A stretch of 32,615 nucleotides of DNA from Mastigocoleus testarum BC008 (GCF_001456025.1 NZ_LMTZ01000142.1:33403-66017); one strand, 5' to 3'; counted from the first letter of the stretch, positions 7,307 through 16,632 are shown. The notes: generated by a model not told the origin, from the sequence alone. Program-made: numbers and translations.

Positions 7307-8719
7307 ATGAACTTATTGTGGAAGATTTCTGTTAGGGCAACTTTAGCATCAATGTTGATGGTCAGTATAGCAGGAACAGTTCAAGTTATACCGATTGCTT
7401 TGAGTATGGAAAACATAAATATCAAAGTCAATGGAAAAATATCTAATAGTATTTTTAATTTATCGAAGAAAAGATTTGTAGCCCTAATTGATAATGAGAA
7501 TGAAGGGGAGCAAACTTGGAAAAATTGGAAACAAAAAAAGCAAGAATTAAAAGAACGAAGACAAGGTCGAAAGAAAGGACGAAAACGTAAAAGAATCAGT
7601 GCAGAATTAGCCCAAAAATTACAAGTCACACTAGACCAAGTAGTTGAAGATAATCAACTTCCTGGTGCAACTGTGGGAATAGTCACCCCTCAAGGGATGT
7701 GGTTCGGAGCAAGCGGTGTTTCTAACCTAGAAACAAAAGAACCGATGCGAGTAAATGACATATTTGGTGTTGGTAGTGTTACCAAGATATTTACAGCTGT
7801 GACAGTACTAAAGTTGGTAGAGGAAGGAATACTAAGTCTGGACGATACCCTGGAAAAATGGCTTCCTGAAGTCGCAAGTAAAATAACTGACGGTAAAACT
7901 ATTACGATTCGCCAACTCCTAAACGGTACAGCTGGCGTTTACAATTACCCAGATGATGAAAAATTCCTAGCAGATTATATTGCCGAAACTCAAAAGCAAT
8001 TTGCTACTGGTGAAGTTAAACGTTGGCGTCCGGAAGAATTACTTGAATATGTTTACGGTAAACCGCGCTTTCAGGGAGGGGGATGTATTGGTGGTAAATG
8101 GTGTTATACCAATACAAGCAGTGTTTTAGCTGGGATGATTGTGGAAAAAGCCACAGGTTCATCTTTCGCCAGAGTTCTCCGCGATAAAGTTCTCAATCCC
8201 CTGCGGCTCAAACATACATTTTTTAGTGGAGATGAGGACATTGTCGGTAGACAGGCTCGTGGTTATCAAGATTTATTTAAAGCTGATGGGAGTTTTGGTC
8301 AAGATGGTATCCCCGACGATCTCACCGAAGCTAATTTTTCAGCATATTGGGCAAATGGCGCGCTGTTCTCCAATGCGAAAGACTTAACAAGGTTCATGCT
8401 GGCGCTTTCTGGAGATAAGTTACTCGAGCCAGAATCCCTGAACCAAATGCTGACCTTTATAGATATAAGTCAGTTCGGTTTAGGTACAGAGTCCAGGGAA
8501 TTCCCTTGGGGAAAAGCTTGGGGTAAGGGTGGTGACCACCCTGGATATCAAGCTTATGCTCTACACTTCCCTGATAGTGGCATCACTATTGTTACTTTAG
8601 TGAATCGACAATATGAGATTGAAAATCCAGAAAAACAGTTCACAGCGCTAACACCTGCTGTATACACTGCTATTCTCAATACTTTGCAAGCAGAAATTCA
8701 AGAAAATAGCTCCCAATAA
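7307..8719 (+). CDS. Serine beta-lactamase / DD-peptidase-like hydrolase (class C/AmpC fold)
   Basis: This 470-residue penicillin-binding-protein-like serine hydrolase is probably exported, with a hydrophobic N-terminal segment at about residues 12-33. Motif 1 is S157-V-T-K160 in GVGSVTK. Motif 2 is Tyr267-Thr-Asn269 in CYTNTSS. The third motif is His411-Pro-Gly in GGDHPGY, as in esterase EstB and D-aminopeptidase-like members of the family. A strongly basic and hydrophilic linker (about 70-98, with a GRKKGRKRKR stretch) sits between the export signal and the catalytic domain, which begins near 100; such a linker is unusual. A good Shine-Dalgarno supports the ATG. The gene stands alone, and the substrate (peptidoglycan peptide, beta-lactam or ester) cannot be told. 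Confidence 0.92.
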   Translation: MNLLWKISVRATLASMLMVSIAGTVQVIPIALSMENINIKVNGKISNSIFNLSKKRFVALIDNENEGEQTWKNWKQKKQELKERRQGRKKGRKRKRISAELAQKLQVTLDQVVEDNQLPGATVGIVTPQGMWFGASGVSNLETKEPMRVNDIFGVGSVTKIFTAVTVLKLVEEGILSLDDTLEKWLPEVASKITDGKTITIRQLLNGTAGVYNYPDDEKFLADYIAETQKQFATGEVKRWRPEELLEYVYGKPRFQGGGCIGGKWCYTNTSSVLAGMIVEKATGSSFARVLRDKVLNPLRLKHTFFSGDEDIVGRQARGYQDLFKADGSFGQDGIPDDLTEANFSAYWANGALFSNAKDLTRFMLALSGDKLLEPESLNQMLTFIDISQFGLGTESREFPWGKAWGKGGDHPGYQAYALHFPDSGITIVTLVNRQYEIENPEKQFTALTPAVYTAILNTLQAEIQENSSQ

Positions 8720-9059
8720 CTAATTTTGCGATATCCCCACAGCCAAATAATCATTACTCCTAAACCACTTACTGCAACTACTATGTTGGGATAAAAAACC
8801 ATTAAAGTTTCGCTAGTTTCCAAGATGTGATCGCAGTTTTCAGTGGAGAAGTTTTAGCAATTCCCGCTGCTGCATATGCAGCTAAACATACTGGAGGTGT
8901 AACATTAGAATCCTAGGAAAGCCAAAAAATAATTAAGTGAGCTAACTGTCCTCCAACGGAAGCCGCTGTTTCCACTCCTGCGGCAAAATCGGCTTTGAAA
9001 CCAGTCCATTTCATCATTGGAATAGTAATCTAACCAGTAGAAACCGTATTAGGGATAGT
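8720..9059 (-). pseudogene. Decayed remnant of a TRAP-type fused permease (DctM-like)
   Basis: Reading the minus strand from 9059 gives TIPNTVSTG, a stop, ITIPMMKWTGFKADFAAGVE, TAASVGGQLAHLIIFWLS, a stop, then DSNVTPPVCLAAYAAAGIA and KTSPLKTAITSWKLAKL with a stop at 8802-8804. These blocks match, in order, conserved C-terminal parts of TRAP-T fused large permeases as I remember them (VTTG.TIP.MK, EAAAS.GGQ, then TPPV.LAAYAAAGIA). The usual segment of about 100 residues between GGQ and the TPPV block is missing, so there is an internal deletion as well as nonsense changes. A hydrophobic frame shifted by one continues to about 8720. No start codon or N-terminal half is present. It is not functional. 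Confidence 0.7.
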
Positions 9060-9062
9060 CCT

Positions 9063-9116
9063 AAAAAAATCACAATGGCGATCGCATCTAATCTGCAAAA
9101 TCATCCATTGTGATTT
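9063..9116 (-). terminator. Probable intrinsic terminator of the RND pump operon
   Basis: Twelve-bp perfect arms (AAATCACAATGG at 9067-9078 and its complement at 9105-9116) flank a 26-nt loop that includes a HIP1 site. On the minus strand the second arm runs into a T-tract (9063-9069 read in complement). It lies 50 bp past the stop codon of the RND gene. The stem is AT-rich, so efficiency is uncertain. Confidence 0.55.
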
Positions 9117-9166
9117 AAAAGTAATAAAAATTACTAGTCATCCCCGTTCCTAGTTACAAACAAACT

Positions 9167-12100
9167 TTAAGAGATAGGATGTTCCACTTCTCCAGGAACT
9201 TCCCCATCTTCTCCTAGTTGTTTGTAAGGTGGTTTTTGATGGGGTGGGCTGAAACTTTCTCGCAGAGAAACAATAATGATGTACAAAACCGGTACAACAA
9301 ACAAACTTAAGAAAGTAGCAACAAACATACCACCGAACACCGCATTACCAAGAGATTGACGGCTAGGAGCACCCGCACCCGTTGCAATCATCAGGGGGAA
9401 AATTCCTAATAGCGTAGAAAAAGCAGTCATTAAAATTGGTCGCAAACGTTCCTGGGATGCTTCCAGTGCTGCTTTAACTATGGGAAGTCCTTGTTCTTCC
9501 CGTAATTGATTGGCAAATTCAACAATCAAAATAGCATTCTTGGAAGCCAAACCAATTAACATCACCAAACCAACTTGACAAAATATATCGTTGGGTACGC
9601 CTCTAAGTGACTGTGCAGATAATGCTCCCAAAATAGCTAAAGGTACCGAGAGCATAATAATTAACGGGTCCACATAATTTTCATATTGGGCTGCTAGGAC
9701 CAAAAATACGAATACTAGACCCAAACCAAAAATTAAAGGTGCTTGTCCGCCAGATTCTTTTTCCTCAGCAGAAATACCCGACCACTCAAAACCCATGGAA
9801 GCTGGTAATACTTGATTTGCCAATCTTTCCATTGTATTCATTGCTTCTCCCGAACTGAATCCCGGAGCTGCTGAACCGTTTATTTCAATTGACCGGAATA
9901 GGTTGTAGTGGTTAATTGTTTGCGCTCCCGTGGTCTGCTTGATTCTCACCAAATTACTCAAAGGAATCATTTGGTTAGTTGCAGAACGGACATATAGCTT
10001 TCCTATGTCCTCAGGATTGGAACGATGTTTTGCATCTGCTTGGACATATACCCGATAAGTACGTTGTCCGAGGTTAAAGTCGTTGACGTATCGAGAACCT
10101 AAATATGATTGCAGGGTATTAAATATATCACTAATCGATACTTGTAATGCTTTAGCTCTATTGCGATCAACTTCAACCTCTAATTGAGGCATATTCGCTG
10201 CATAAGTACTGAGTACACCCTGTAATTCCGGCTGCTGATTACTTTCCCCGATTAGCTGGTCTTTTACTTCCAGCATTCTAGGTAAACCAGTAGTTCCCCT
10301 CCGGTCTTGTAACTGAAACTGAAAACCACTAAAGTTACCCAAACCTGGAATCGCTGGCGGATTAAATGGGAAAACATTCGCATCGGTAATGCTAAAAAAC
10401 TTTGGCATTAATCGACCCATAATTTCTTGGGCTGATTGTCCTTCACCGGTACGTTCGCTCCAAGGTTTGAGTGTTGTCCAAATGACCCCTGTGTTTGCAG
10501 TTGCACCGCTAAAACTAAAACCACCAACAGCAAATGTACCAACAACTTCAGGTAATTTAAGAATTTCTTCTTCCACCTCCAGCATTACCTTGCTGGTGTA
10601 GTTGAGTGAAACTCCTTCCTTTGCTTGAATTACGGTAATAAAATAACCTTGGTCTTCATCAGGAACGAATGCAGTAGGTACTGTATTATACAGCCAAGCT
10701 GTAATCCCTAACAAACTAACAAAAACTGCCAAAACAACAAATCTAAGTCTAGCAATCTTATTGAGAGCCCAACGGTAATTTTTGCGCAACCCATCGAGGA
10801 ACCAATTAACTCGACCAAAAACCCAACCAAGCAATCCTCGTGGTTTTGGTTTCTTTCTTAACAGCAACGCTGAAAGAGTAGGCGTCAAGGTCAGAGCGAG
10901 AAATGTGGATATGGTAATTGAAAAGGCTATTGTCAAAGCAAATTGACGATAGATTTGACCCGTTGAACCAGGAAAGAACGCAACGGGAACAAATACAGCC
11001 ATCAATACTAATGAAGTTGCAATCACAGCCCCAGATAGCGATCGCATGGCGCTAGAAGCAGCTGACTGAGCTGACATTCCCTTCTCTTGAACCAAACGAG
11101 AGATATCTTCTACAACAACAATCGCATCATCAACAACCATCCCGGTTGCTAATGTCAGACCAAATAAAGTTAAAGTATTGATGGAAAAACCAAAGGCTTT
11201 AACAAAGCCAAATGTTCCAATTAAAGCCAAAGGAATGGTAATAACGGGAATAATAGCCGTCCGCCAATCTTGTAGGAAAATAAAAATTACTAGAACTACG
11301 AGAAAAATCGCTAATAACAGTGTTTTTACGACTTCTAATAAGGATGCTTCAATAAACATGGTGACATCAAATGCCACCTGATATTTCATCCCGGGTGGAA
11401 AATCTTGAGCCATTTCAGCCATGGCTTTTTTTACGGCTCTAGCGACTTCTAGGGCATTACTTCCTGGAGTTTGTAATACACCAATACCTATACCATCTTT
11501 AGCTCTGAAACGAAGAAAAGTATTATAGTTTTCTGCACCCAGTTCCGCCCTACCGACATCTTTAAGCCTGATCAGCGAACCATCAGCCCCTGTCCTAATA
11601 ACAATATTTTCAAACTCAGACGGATCTTCTAAACGACCAGAAACCCGTATATCTTTAATATACATCTGGTCCTCTGGAGCAGGCTGTTGACCAATTTGTC
11701 CCGCACCGACCTGGAGGTTTTGCTCGTTAATTGCATTGACCACATCTTGAGCCGTCAGATTACGACTTGCAAGGCGATTTGGATCGAGCCACAGACGCAT
11801 TGCATAGCGCCGTTCGCCAAAAACCTGTGCGTTACTGACACCCTCTATCTTTTTCAGGTTGTCTGTTATATATAAATCTGCATAGTTACTAAGAAATACA
11901 TTATCAAACTCTTTATTGTCACTATATAGCCCTATTCCCAAGACAAAGTTACTTGACTGTTTACTGACGGTAACGCCTGTTCTTTGTACCGATTCAGGTA
12001 GTTGGGGTTCAGCAAGAGATACTCGATTTTGAACGTCGACCGCAGCAATATCTTTATCTCTTGAGGGGTCAAATGTGACTGTAATAGTGCTTGTACCATC

Positions 12101-12355
12101 ATTAGTACTGGAAGAGGTCATATATTTCAGACCTTCAACGCCATTAATTTGACGTTCTATGACGGTAGTTACTGTTTTTTCTACAACTTCAGCACTAGCA
12201 CCTACATAGTTAGCAAGTACTTGAACTTGGGTTGGACTAATCTCTGGATATCTGTCTGTAGGGAGAGTCGGAATACTGATAGCCCCTATCAGCAGAATAA
12301 TAATCGCGCAAACACTGCTAAACACAGGGCGCTTAATAAAAAAGTCAGCGAACAT
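9167..12355 (-). CDS. RND multidrug efflux transporter, HAE1 family (AcrB-like)
   Basis: This 1062-residue inner-membrane proton antiporter matches AcrB in length and layout. TM1 is at 11-29 and starts from the typical MFADFFIKRPVF. A first large periplasmic loop follows, then TM2-6 at about 340-500. A second loop precedes TM7-12 at about 880-1045. The proton-relay pair is Asp409-Asp410 in GMVVDDAIVVVED, and a matching lysine is seen in GLASKNAILIVEF. It should form a trimer and export drugs or other amphiphiles through a tripartite pump. The membrane fusion gene lies just upstream on the same strand with a 143-bp gap full of heptamer repeats. No outer membrane TolC-type gene is in the window. 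The substrate is unknown. Confidence 0.97.
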   Translation of the reverse strand: MFADFFIKRPVFSSVCAIIILLIGAISIPTLPTDRYPEISPTQVQVLANYVGASAEVVEKTVTTVIERQINGVEGLKYMTSSSTNDGTSTITVTFDPSRDKDIAAVDVQNRVSLAEPQLPESVQRTGVTVSKQSSNFVLGIGLYSDNKEFDNVFLSNYADLYITDNLKKIEGVSNAQVFGERRYAMRLWLDPNRLASRNLTAQDVVNAINEQNLQVGAGQIGQQPAPEDQMYIKDIRVSGRLEDPSEFENIVIRTGADGSLIRLKDVGRAELGAENYNTFLRFRAKDGIGIGVLQTPGSNALEVARAVKKAMAEMAQDFPPGMKYQVAFDVTMFIEASLLEVVKTLLLAIFLVVLVIFIFLQDWRTAIIPVITIPLALIGTFGFVKAFGFSINTLTLFGLTLATGMVVDDAIVVVEDISRLVQEKGMSAQSAASSAMRSLSGAVIATSLVLMAVFVPVAFFPGSTGQIYRQFALTIAFSITISTFLALTLTPTLSALLLRKKPKPRGLLGWVFGRVNWFLDGLRKNYRWALNKIARLRFVVLAVFVSLLGITAWLYNTVPTAFVPDEDQGYFITVIQAKEGVSLNYTSKVMLEVEEEILKLPEVVGTFAVGGFSFSGATANTGVIWTTLKPWSERTGEGQSAQEIMGRLMPKFFSITDANVFPFNPPAIPGLGNFSGFQFQLQDRRGTTGLPRMLEVKDQLIGESNQQPELQGVLSTYAANMPQLEVEVDRNRAKALQVSISDIFNTLQSYLGSRYVNDFNLGQRTYRVYVQADAKHRSNPEDIGKLYVRSATNQMIPLSNLVRIKQTTGAQTINHYNLFRSIEINGSAAPGFSSGEAMNTMERLANQVLPASMGFEWSGISAEEKESGGQAPLIFGLGLVFVFLVLAAQYENYVDPLIIMLSVPLAILGALSAQSLRGVPNDIFCQVGLVMLIGLASKNAILIVEFANQLREEQGLPIVKAALEASQERLRPILMTAFSTLLGIFPLMIATGAGAPSRQSLGNAVFGGMFVATFLSLFVVPVLYIIIVSLRESFSPPHQKPPYKQLGEDGEVPGEVEHPIS

Positions 12356-12375
12356 AGGTGTTAAGGAATTGGGGA

Positions 12376-12498
12376 TTGGCTATTGGCTATTAGGGATTAG
12401 GTATTGGGTATTGGATATTGGGTATTGGATATTGGGTATTGGATATTGGGAAGATGGATTATCAATTATCAATTACCAATTACCAATTACCGATTACC
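12376..12498. repeat. Heptamer arrays (TATTGGG/TATTGGA and ATCAATT/ACCAATT) inside the RND operon
   Basis: TATTGGG and TATTGGA units alternate from about 12400 to 12450, giving an apparent 14-bp period. After a short break, ATCAATT and ACCAATT units run from 12461 to the stop codon of the membrane fusion gene at 12499. These are typical cyanobacterial heptameric repeats. The array occupies nearly all of the 143-bp spacer between two genes that should be co-transcribed. Confidence 0.85.
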
Positions 12499-13833
12499 TC
12501 ATTTCTCAGTTTCTTGCTTTGGCATAATTGGTATTCCATTTCTCAGATTAAGTAAACCCGAGACAATAAGTTTCTCTCCGGCTTCCAAGCCATCTAAGAC
12601 TCGGTAGCTATTACCTCGAACATCTCCTAATTTGACGCGTTTCTGTTTCGCCTGCATTTGGACCTTACCATCGGCAGATTTTCCATTTTCAGCGACATAG
12701 ACAAATGTTTCTCCAGCTACTCTGACGACTGAATTCACTGGAATCACAACTCCTTGACGCTGTTCCCAAATGATTTTGGCGTTTACAGATTCCTCAGCCC
12801 GGACTTGACCTTTGGAATTGTCGAAAAGTGCTTTAATTAGAATAGATTGCGTATCATTTATGACACTAGGAGAGATAAAAAATATCCTAGCCGTACCAAT
12901 AGAATTTCCCTGGGCGTTGATAACTTCAACTAACATACCCTTTTCTAATTCCGGTGCACGTTCAATTGGTACTGAGATATTGACCTCTAACGGTTGATTC
13001 TGAGTAATAGTTGCAAGTTGGGTAGAAGTATTAACAAAATCACCAACTTTGACCGGTATATCTCCTACTGTTCCAGTAAAAGGAGCTGCGATCGTGTAAT
13101 ACTGCAACTGAACTTGTTGTTCTTTAGCATTGGCTTTTTCCTGTTCTAGTGCTCTTTTTGATTGGGATATAGCTGCTTTTTGAGCTTCAATTTGAGCATT
13201 AATTGTACCGAGACTTGCTTGTGCGGCATCCAACCTATTCTTTGCTTGGTCTAAGTTTCTTTGAGATAGCGCCCCTTCTTTTTGGAGTTGTAAGTCACGC
13301 TTGTATTCTTGTTGGTTTAACTGCAGGTCGGCAACTTTAGATAACTTATCAGCCTCTAAAGATTTCAAGGTAGCTTGAGAATTTTCCAGTCGAGACTGTG
13401 CTACTCCTATTGCTGCTTTGACGCTATTGAGTGATGCTTGTTGTTCTCTTGGATCTATTTGGATAATTGGAGTTCCAGCAGGAACTCTGGTTCCCGAACG
13501 AGTCAAAATTTGGGTGATTTGCCCTTGAACTCTTGGTTGAAGTGTTATGGAGCGTCGTGATTCTAAACGAGCTCTGTAGGTCTCGGTGTTACGAACCAAG
13601 TCAGTTCCTACGGTAGATAGTTCAACTGGTACCCCAGGAGGTTGATTAAGATTAGCAAATCCTTCTTGTCTGTTGGATGAAAGCACATACCAAGTTGCAG
13701 TACCACCACCAACTAAAAATATTCCTAACAATAACCAAAGCCACCTTCTTTGTAATTTTGGTGGCTTCAATGTATTTTTAGATCCAGGATCTGTTTGGGG
13801 AGCAGAATACTTCATGATGTCAGAGATACCCAC
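12499..13833 (-). CDS. RND efflux membrane fusion protein (AcrA-like adaptor)
   Basis: This 444-residue periplasmic adaptor links the RND pump to an outer membrane channel. Residues 29-50 form one hydrophobic anchor, and there is no lipobox cysteine. A biotinyl-lipoyl half motif is seen around 95-130 (TLQPRVQGQITQILTRSGTR). A long alpha-helical coiled-coil hairpin rich in Gln, Ala and Leu covers about 133-245. The second lipoyl half is at TIAAPFTGTVGDIPVKVGDF, followed by beta-barrel and membrane-proximal domains. The start at 13833 is GTG; an ATG at 13815, six codons in, is equally possible, and neither has a clear Shine-Dalgarno. It is the first gene of the two-gene pump operon. Confidence 0.94.
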   Translation of the reverse strand: MGISDIMKYSAPQTDPGSKNTLKPPKLQRRWLWLLLGIFLVGGGTATWYVLSSNRQEGFANLNQPPGVPVELSTVGTDLVRNTETYRARLESRRSITLQPRVQGQITQILTRSGTRVPAGTPIIQIDPREQQASLNSVKAAIGVAQSRLENSQATLKSLEADKLSKVADLQLNQQEYKRDLQLQKEGALSQRNLDQAKNRLDAAQASLGTINAQIEAQKAAISQSKRALEQEKANAKEQQVQLQYYTIAAPFTGTVGDIPVKVGDFVNTSTQLATITQNQPLEVNISVPIERAPELEKGMLVEVINAQGNSIGTARIFFISPSVINDTQSILIKALFDNSKGQVRAEESVNAKIIWEQRQGVVIPVNSVVRVAGETFVYVAENGKSADGKVQMQAKQKRVKLGDVRGNSYRVLDGLEAGEKLIVSGLLNLRNGIPIMPKQETEK

Positions 13834-14242
13834 TGTAGATGCGATCGATTTCTTTTTTTGAGAGCTATTTGACTGTTAATTCTTAGTCATCGGAATAAAA
13901 AAACAGGTAACAATATCGCAAAACAGCACTTTTTCTTACTTTATTAATATAAATATATAATTTTACAGGTTTTGGGTTACTCTACCCAAAGATCAGTCTT
14001 TCTTAAATTGAAATAGCACTCAAAAAAATAAAAACTTTTGTTATTCAAAGCTTACAGCTAAAGAGTTTCGCTTGTCTTTCAAATTCTTGCTGAAAACTTT
14101 CGCAAATTGCGAGCATGAATTTGACATAATACGCTTTTTAACAGTTTAACAGCACATCTAACTCTTTTTGCATCTTTTCTTTAAGTATGCTTGAAATTTA
14201 GTGTTTTCGTTGTAAGTGAGAAGATTTAGGTGGAAATATTTT
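13834..14242. other. 409-bp AT-rich intergenic region upstream of the pump operon
   Basis: This is the region upstream of the membrane fusion gene and downstream of the deaminase gene (both minus strand). It should contain the pump promoter and possibly the deaminase terminator. I see AT-rich DNA and no clear operator, terminator or coding remnant. Confidence 0.5.
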
Positions 14243-15520
14243 CTATATGCGAAAAGTTTCTACCCATTCTATTTGCTCTGGTTTTGTACTAGTCAGCAAT
14301 TTGCCTTGGGAAATGACGTATCGTGGATTAGACCGACAGCGTATCGCATCATAAGGATTACTAACATCCAAAACAATCATATTTGCTACATCGTTAATTT
14401 TACAACCATAGTTATCTTTAATACTTAGGGTTTTAATACCATTAATTGTCACCATATCATAGCAGGCGTTAACTTCTGACATTCCTGTCATTTGACAAAT
14501 ATGGGCTCCCATATGTGCAACATCTAACATGCTACCCGTACCCAAACTATACCAAGGATCCTGAACGCAGTCATGTCCGAAACTAAGATTTAATCCTTGT
14601 TCCCAAAGTTCCTTGACTCTGGTGACTCCACGGCGTTTGGGATAACTATCTCCCCGACCTTGAAGGGTAATATTAATCAAGGGATTAGCAATAAAGTTAA
14701 TTTGAGCGCGTTGCAGAAATCCCATTAATTTGTAAGCATAGGCGTTATTGTAAGAACCAAATGCTGTGGTATGACTTGCTGTCACTCGCGAACCCATTCC
14801 GGAGCGAATCGCACAAGCAGCAATAACTTCTAAAAATCTAGATTGCTCGTCATCTATTTCATCGCAATGAATATCAATTAAACGGTTATATTTTTCAGCT
14901 AATTCAAATATCCTATAAATCGAACGCACTCCATCTTCACGAGTTAGTTCGTAGTGGGGTATTCCACCAACGACGTCAGCACCCATTTCTAAAGCTTTCT
15001 CTAAAAGTTTCTCATTATTTTTTTGAGAGTAAATACCATCTTGAGGAAATGCGACTACTTGTAATGTCATCCAATCTTTGACTTCTTCCCTGACCTCAAG
15101 AAGTCCTTGTAAAGCAATTAATTTTGGTTCGCTCACATCAGCATGGGTACGTACAAATAAAGTCCCCTGTGCTGCTTGTTGCTTAAGCATTTTTTTCGCA
15201 CGGGTTTTAACATCTTCTAGGGACAGACTTTGTTTGCGATCGCCCCAAATTTTTATTCCTTCAAATAATGTTCCGCTCTGATTCCAACGTGGTTCTCCAG
15301 CGGTCAGTACAGAGTCTAAGTGAATGTGAGATTCTACGAATGGAGGAGAAACTAGTTTCCCTTGCAAATCTAGTTCTGTTTCTCCGTATTCAACTATATG
15401 GGGGCTAATTTCAGCAATTATGCCGTTCCTAATCCCAATGTCTACTAGCGAATCGTCCTTGTCGGTGTATCCTAACAATTTACCGCGACGCAGTAACAAA
15501 TCGTAGGTGTTGTGGGACAT
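14243..15520 (-). CDS. codA: CodA-family amidohydrolase; predicted cytosine or 5-methylcytosine deaminase
   Basis: This 425-residue amidohydrolase aligns with E. coli cytosine deaminase almost throughout, with an offset of +4. Metal and catalytic residues are kept: His65 and His67 (ESHIHLDS), His218 and Glu221 (IHCDEIDDEQSR), His250 (ASHTTAF) and Asp317 (FGHD). The substrate-contacting Gln160 (AFPQ) is also kept. The residue equivalent to E. coli Asp314 is Cys318 (GHDCVQDPW). Published work on CodA homologues found that loss of this Asp marks enzymes that deaminate 5-methylcytosine, so pyrimidine salvage of cytosine or 5-methylcytosine to uracil or thymine is the likely role. No codB permease is nearby; the gene appears monocistronic. 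ATG at 15520, without a clear Shine-Dalgarno. Confidence 0.88.
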   Translation of the reverse strand: MSHNTYDLLLRRGKLLGYTDKDDSLVDIGIRNGIIAEISPHIVEYGETELDLQGKLVSPPFVESHIHLDSVLTAGEPRWNQSGTLFEGIKIWGDRKQSLSLEDVKTRAKKMLKQQAAQGTLFVRTHADVSEPKLIALQGLLEVREEVKDWMTLQVVAFPQDGIYSQKNNEKLLEKALEMGADVVGGIPHYELTREDGVRSIYRIFELAEKYNRLIDIHCDEIDDEQSRFLEVIAACAIRSGMGSRVTASHTTAFGSYNNAYAYKLMGFLQRAQINFIANPLINITLQGRGDSYPKRRGVTRVKELWEQGLNLSFGHDCVQDPWYSLGTGSMLDVAHMGAHICQMTGMSEVNACYDMVTINGIKTLSIKDNYGCKINDVANMIVLDVSNPYDAIRCRSNPRYVISQGKLLTSTKPEQIEWVETFRI

Positions 15521-15674
15521 AGTAGTTTGTGCTGGAGATGAATGACATGAACACTTAGTATAAGTTGTATTTTAACTTTGCGATCGCAAGCGTAGCAAAA
15601 AAGTAATTTTTATATAAAAAAGTAAAATAACAGGAAACATAAAATAGTATCAGATTCAAATTGCAAACTAGTTA

Positions 15675-15702
15675 TTTAAATACTGGATAGATAGTATTTA
15701 AA
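15675..15702. promoter_or_regulatory. Inverted repeat TTTAAATACT-N8-AGTATTTAAA
   Basis: Ten-bp perfect arms flank an 8-nt spacer, about 155 bp upstream of the deaminase start. It could be an operator for the minus-strand deaminase gene. It is AT-rich, so chance is not excluded. Confidence 0.35.
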
Positions 15703-15837
15703 AGCACCTATATTCGAGGACTAAATGTTTATTAATATACCCCTGAGCAAAATTATTAAAACCTCTTTTTAGGTGAAATTACTTAAGCGTTTTAGCTCTG
15801 TAATTACTTCTATAGCTAGTTTTTATTAGAAAATATA

Positions 15838-15939
15838 ATACCAATTCGATAGATAATTGCAACAGATTCTCCGGTAGAGACGTTGCATGCAACGTCTCTA
15901 CAGAGATCTATCTGTCTCATTATTTTTCCAAATTGGTAT
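15838..15939. repeat. MITE-like dispersed element with ATACCAATT ends and a 28-bp palindrome
   Basis: The ends ATACCAATT (15838-15846) and AATTGGTAT (15931-15939) are perfect 9-bp inverted repeats. Inner GATAGAT and ATCTATC add further pairing. The core is a perfect 28-bp palindrome at 15874-15901, built on GTAGAGACGTTGCA and its complement. Related palindromes are common in Nostocales genomes as I remember them. No transposase is present, so it would be non-autonomous. It sits in the long intergenic region before the SWIM-like genes. Confidence 0.7.
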
Positions 15940-16504
15940 AAGATTCTCGTTAAGGCGTATATAAAAACCCCTAATTTATAGTTTTGAACAAAAATATTGC
16001 GATCTAGATCACAACTTCGAGGTGTGTCGTCGCACAGATCTGGATGGCAATAGGAGTGTTAACTAAGGATGTAGTCATTTTATAGCTGATAACATATCGA
16101 CAAACCTGGTGTTGCACAAACACGGAAGCAGAGCGTTTCTTCGAGTTATGAAGATTTCGTAAATATGCTTGCGACATCATGCCATTATCAAATACAGTAC
16201 TTATGTACTAAAAATATAGTTCCTGTACTTTGTGATTCAAAACTAAAAGTAATATTATTGACGCATTTTTATGAGGAGAATGTCAGTAATAATACTCCTG
16301 TGCGTAAAAATAAATGATTTGCTGCTGTAAATTTGTACAAATTGATTGATTTTGTATCTCAATTCAAGTAATAGAGATAGTGTGTTAACTTTAGTGCGCC
16401 AATAAAATGTAGATATTTATAATAAAATAATTTGGCGTTTTGTACCACTAAATAATCAATCTAGATCAAATTTAAAGTCTTGTTTTTGAAGTCTAAAAAT
16501 AGTT

Positions 16505-16531
16505 TTCAGACTATTTTCAGGCTAGTCTGAA
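16505..16531. promoter_or_regulatory. Inverted repeat TTCAGACTA-N9-TAGTCTGAA
   Basis: Nine-bp perfect arms with a 9-nt spacer lie about 130 bp upstream of the first SWIM-like gene. The shape fits an operator for a dimeric regulator or a leader hairpin. No T-tract follows, so a terminator is unlikely. Confidence 0.4.
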
Positions 16532-16632
16532 GAATATTTGTTTAAATATTTTTCTATGCAAAACAATAAATCATTTGCTTACCCACCGATATTTTTTGAA
16601 TTATTAGGTCTGGAATTATTAAATAAAGTGCC

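Noticed and set aside
11178..12364. Plus-strand open frames of 60-70 codons inside the RND transporter gene, and similar ones in other genes
   Set aside because: They are antisense shadows of strongly coding frames with clear family motifs, and have no ribosome binding sites or protein-like sequence.
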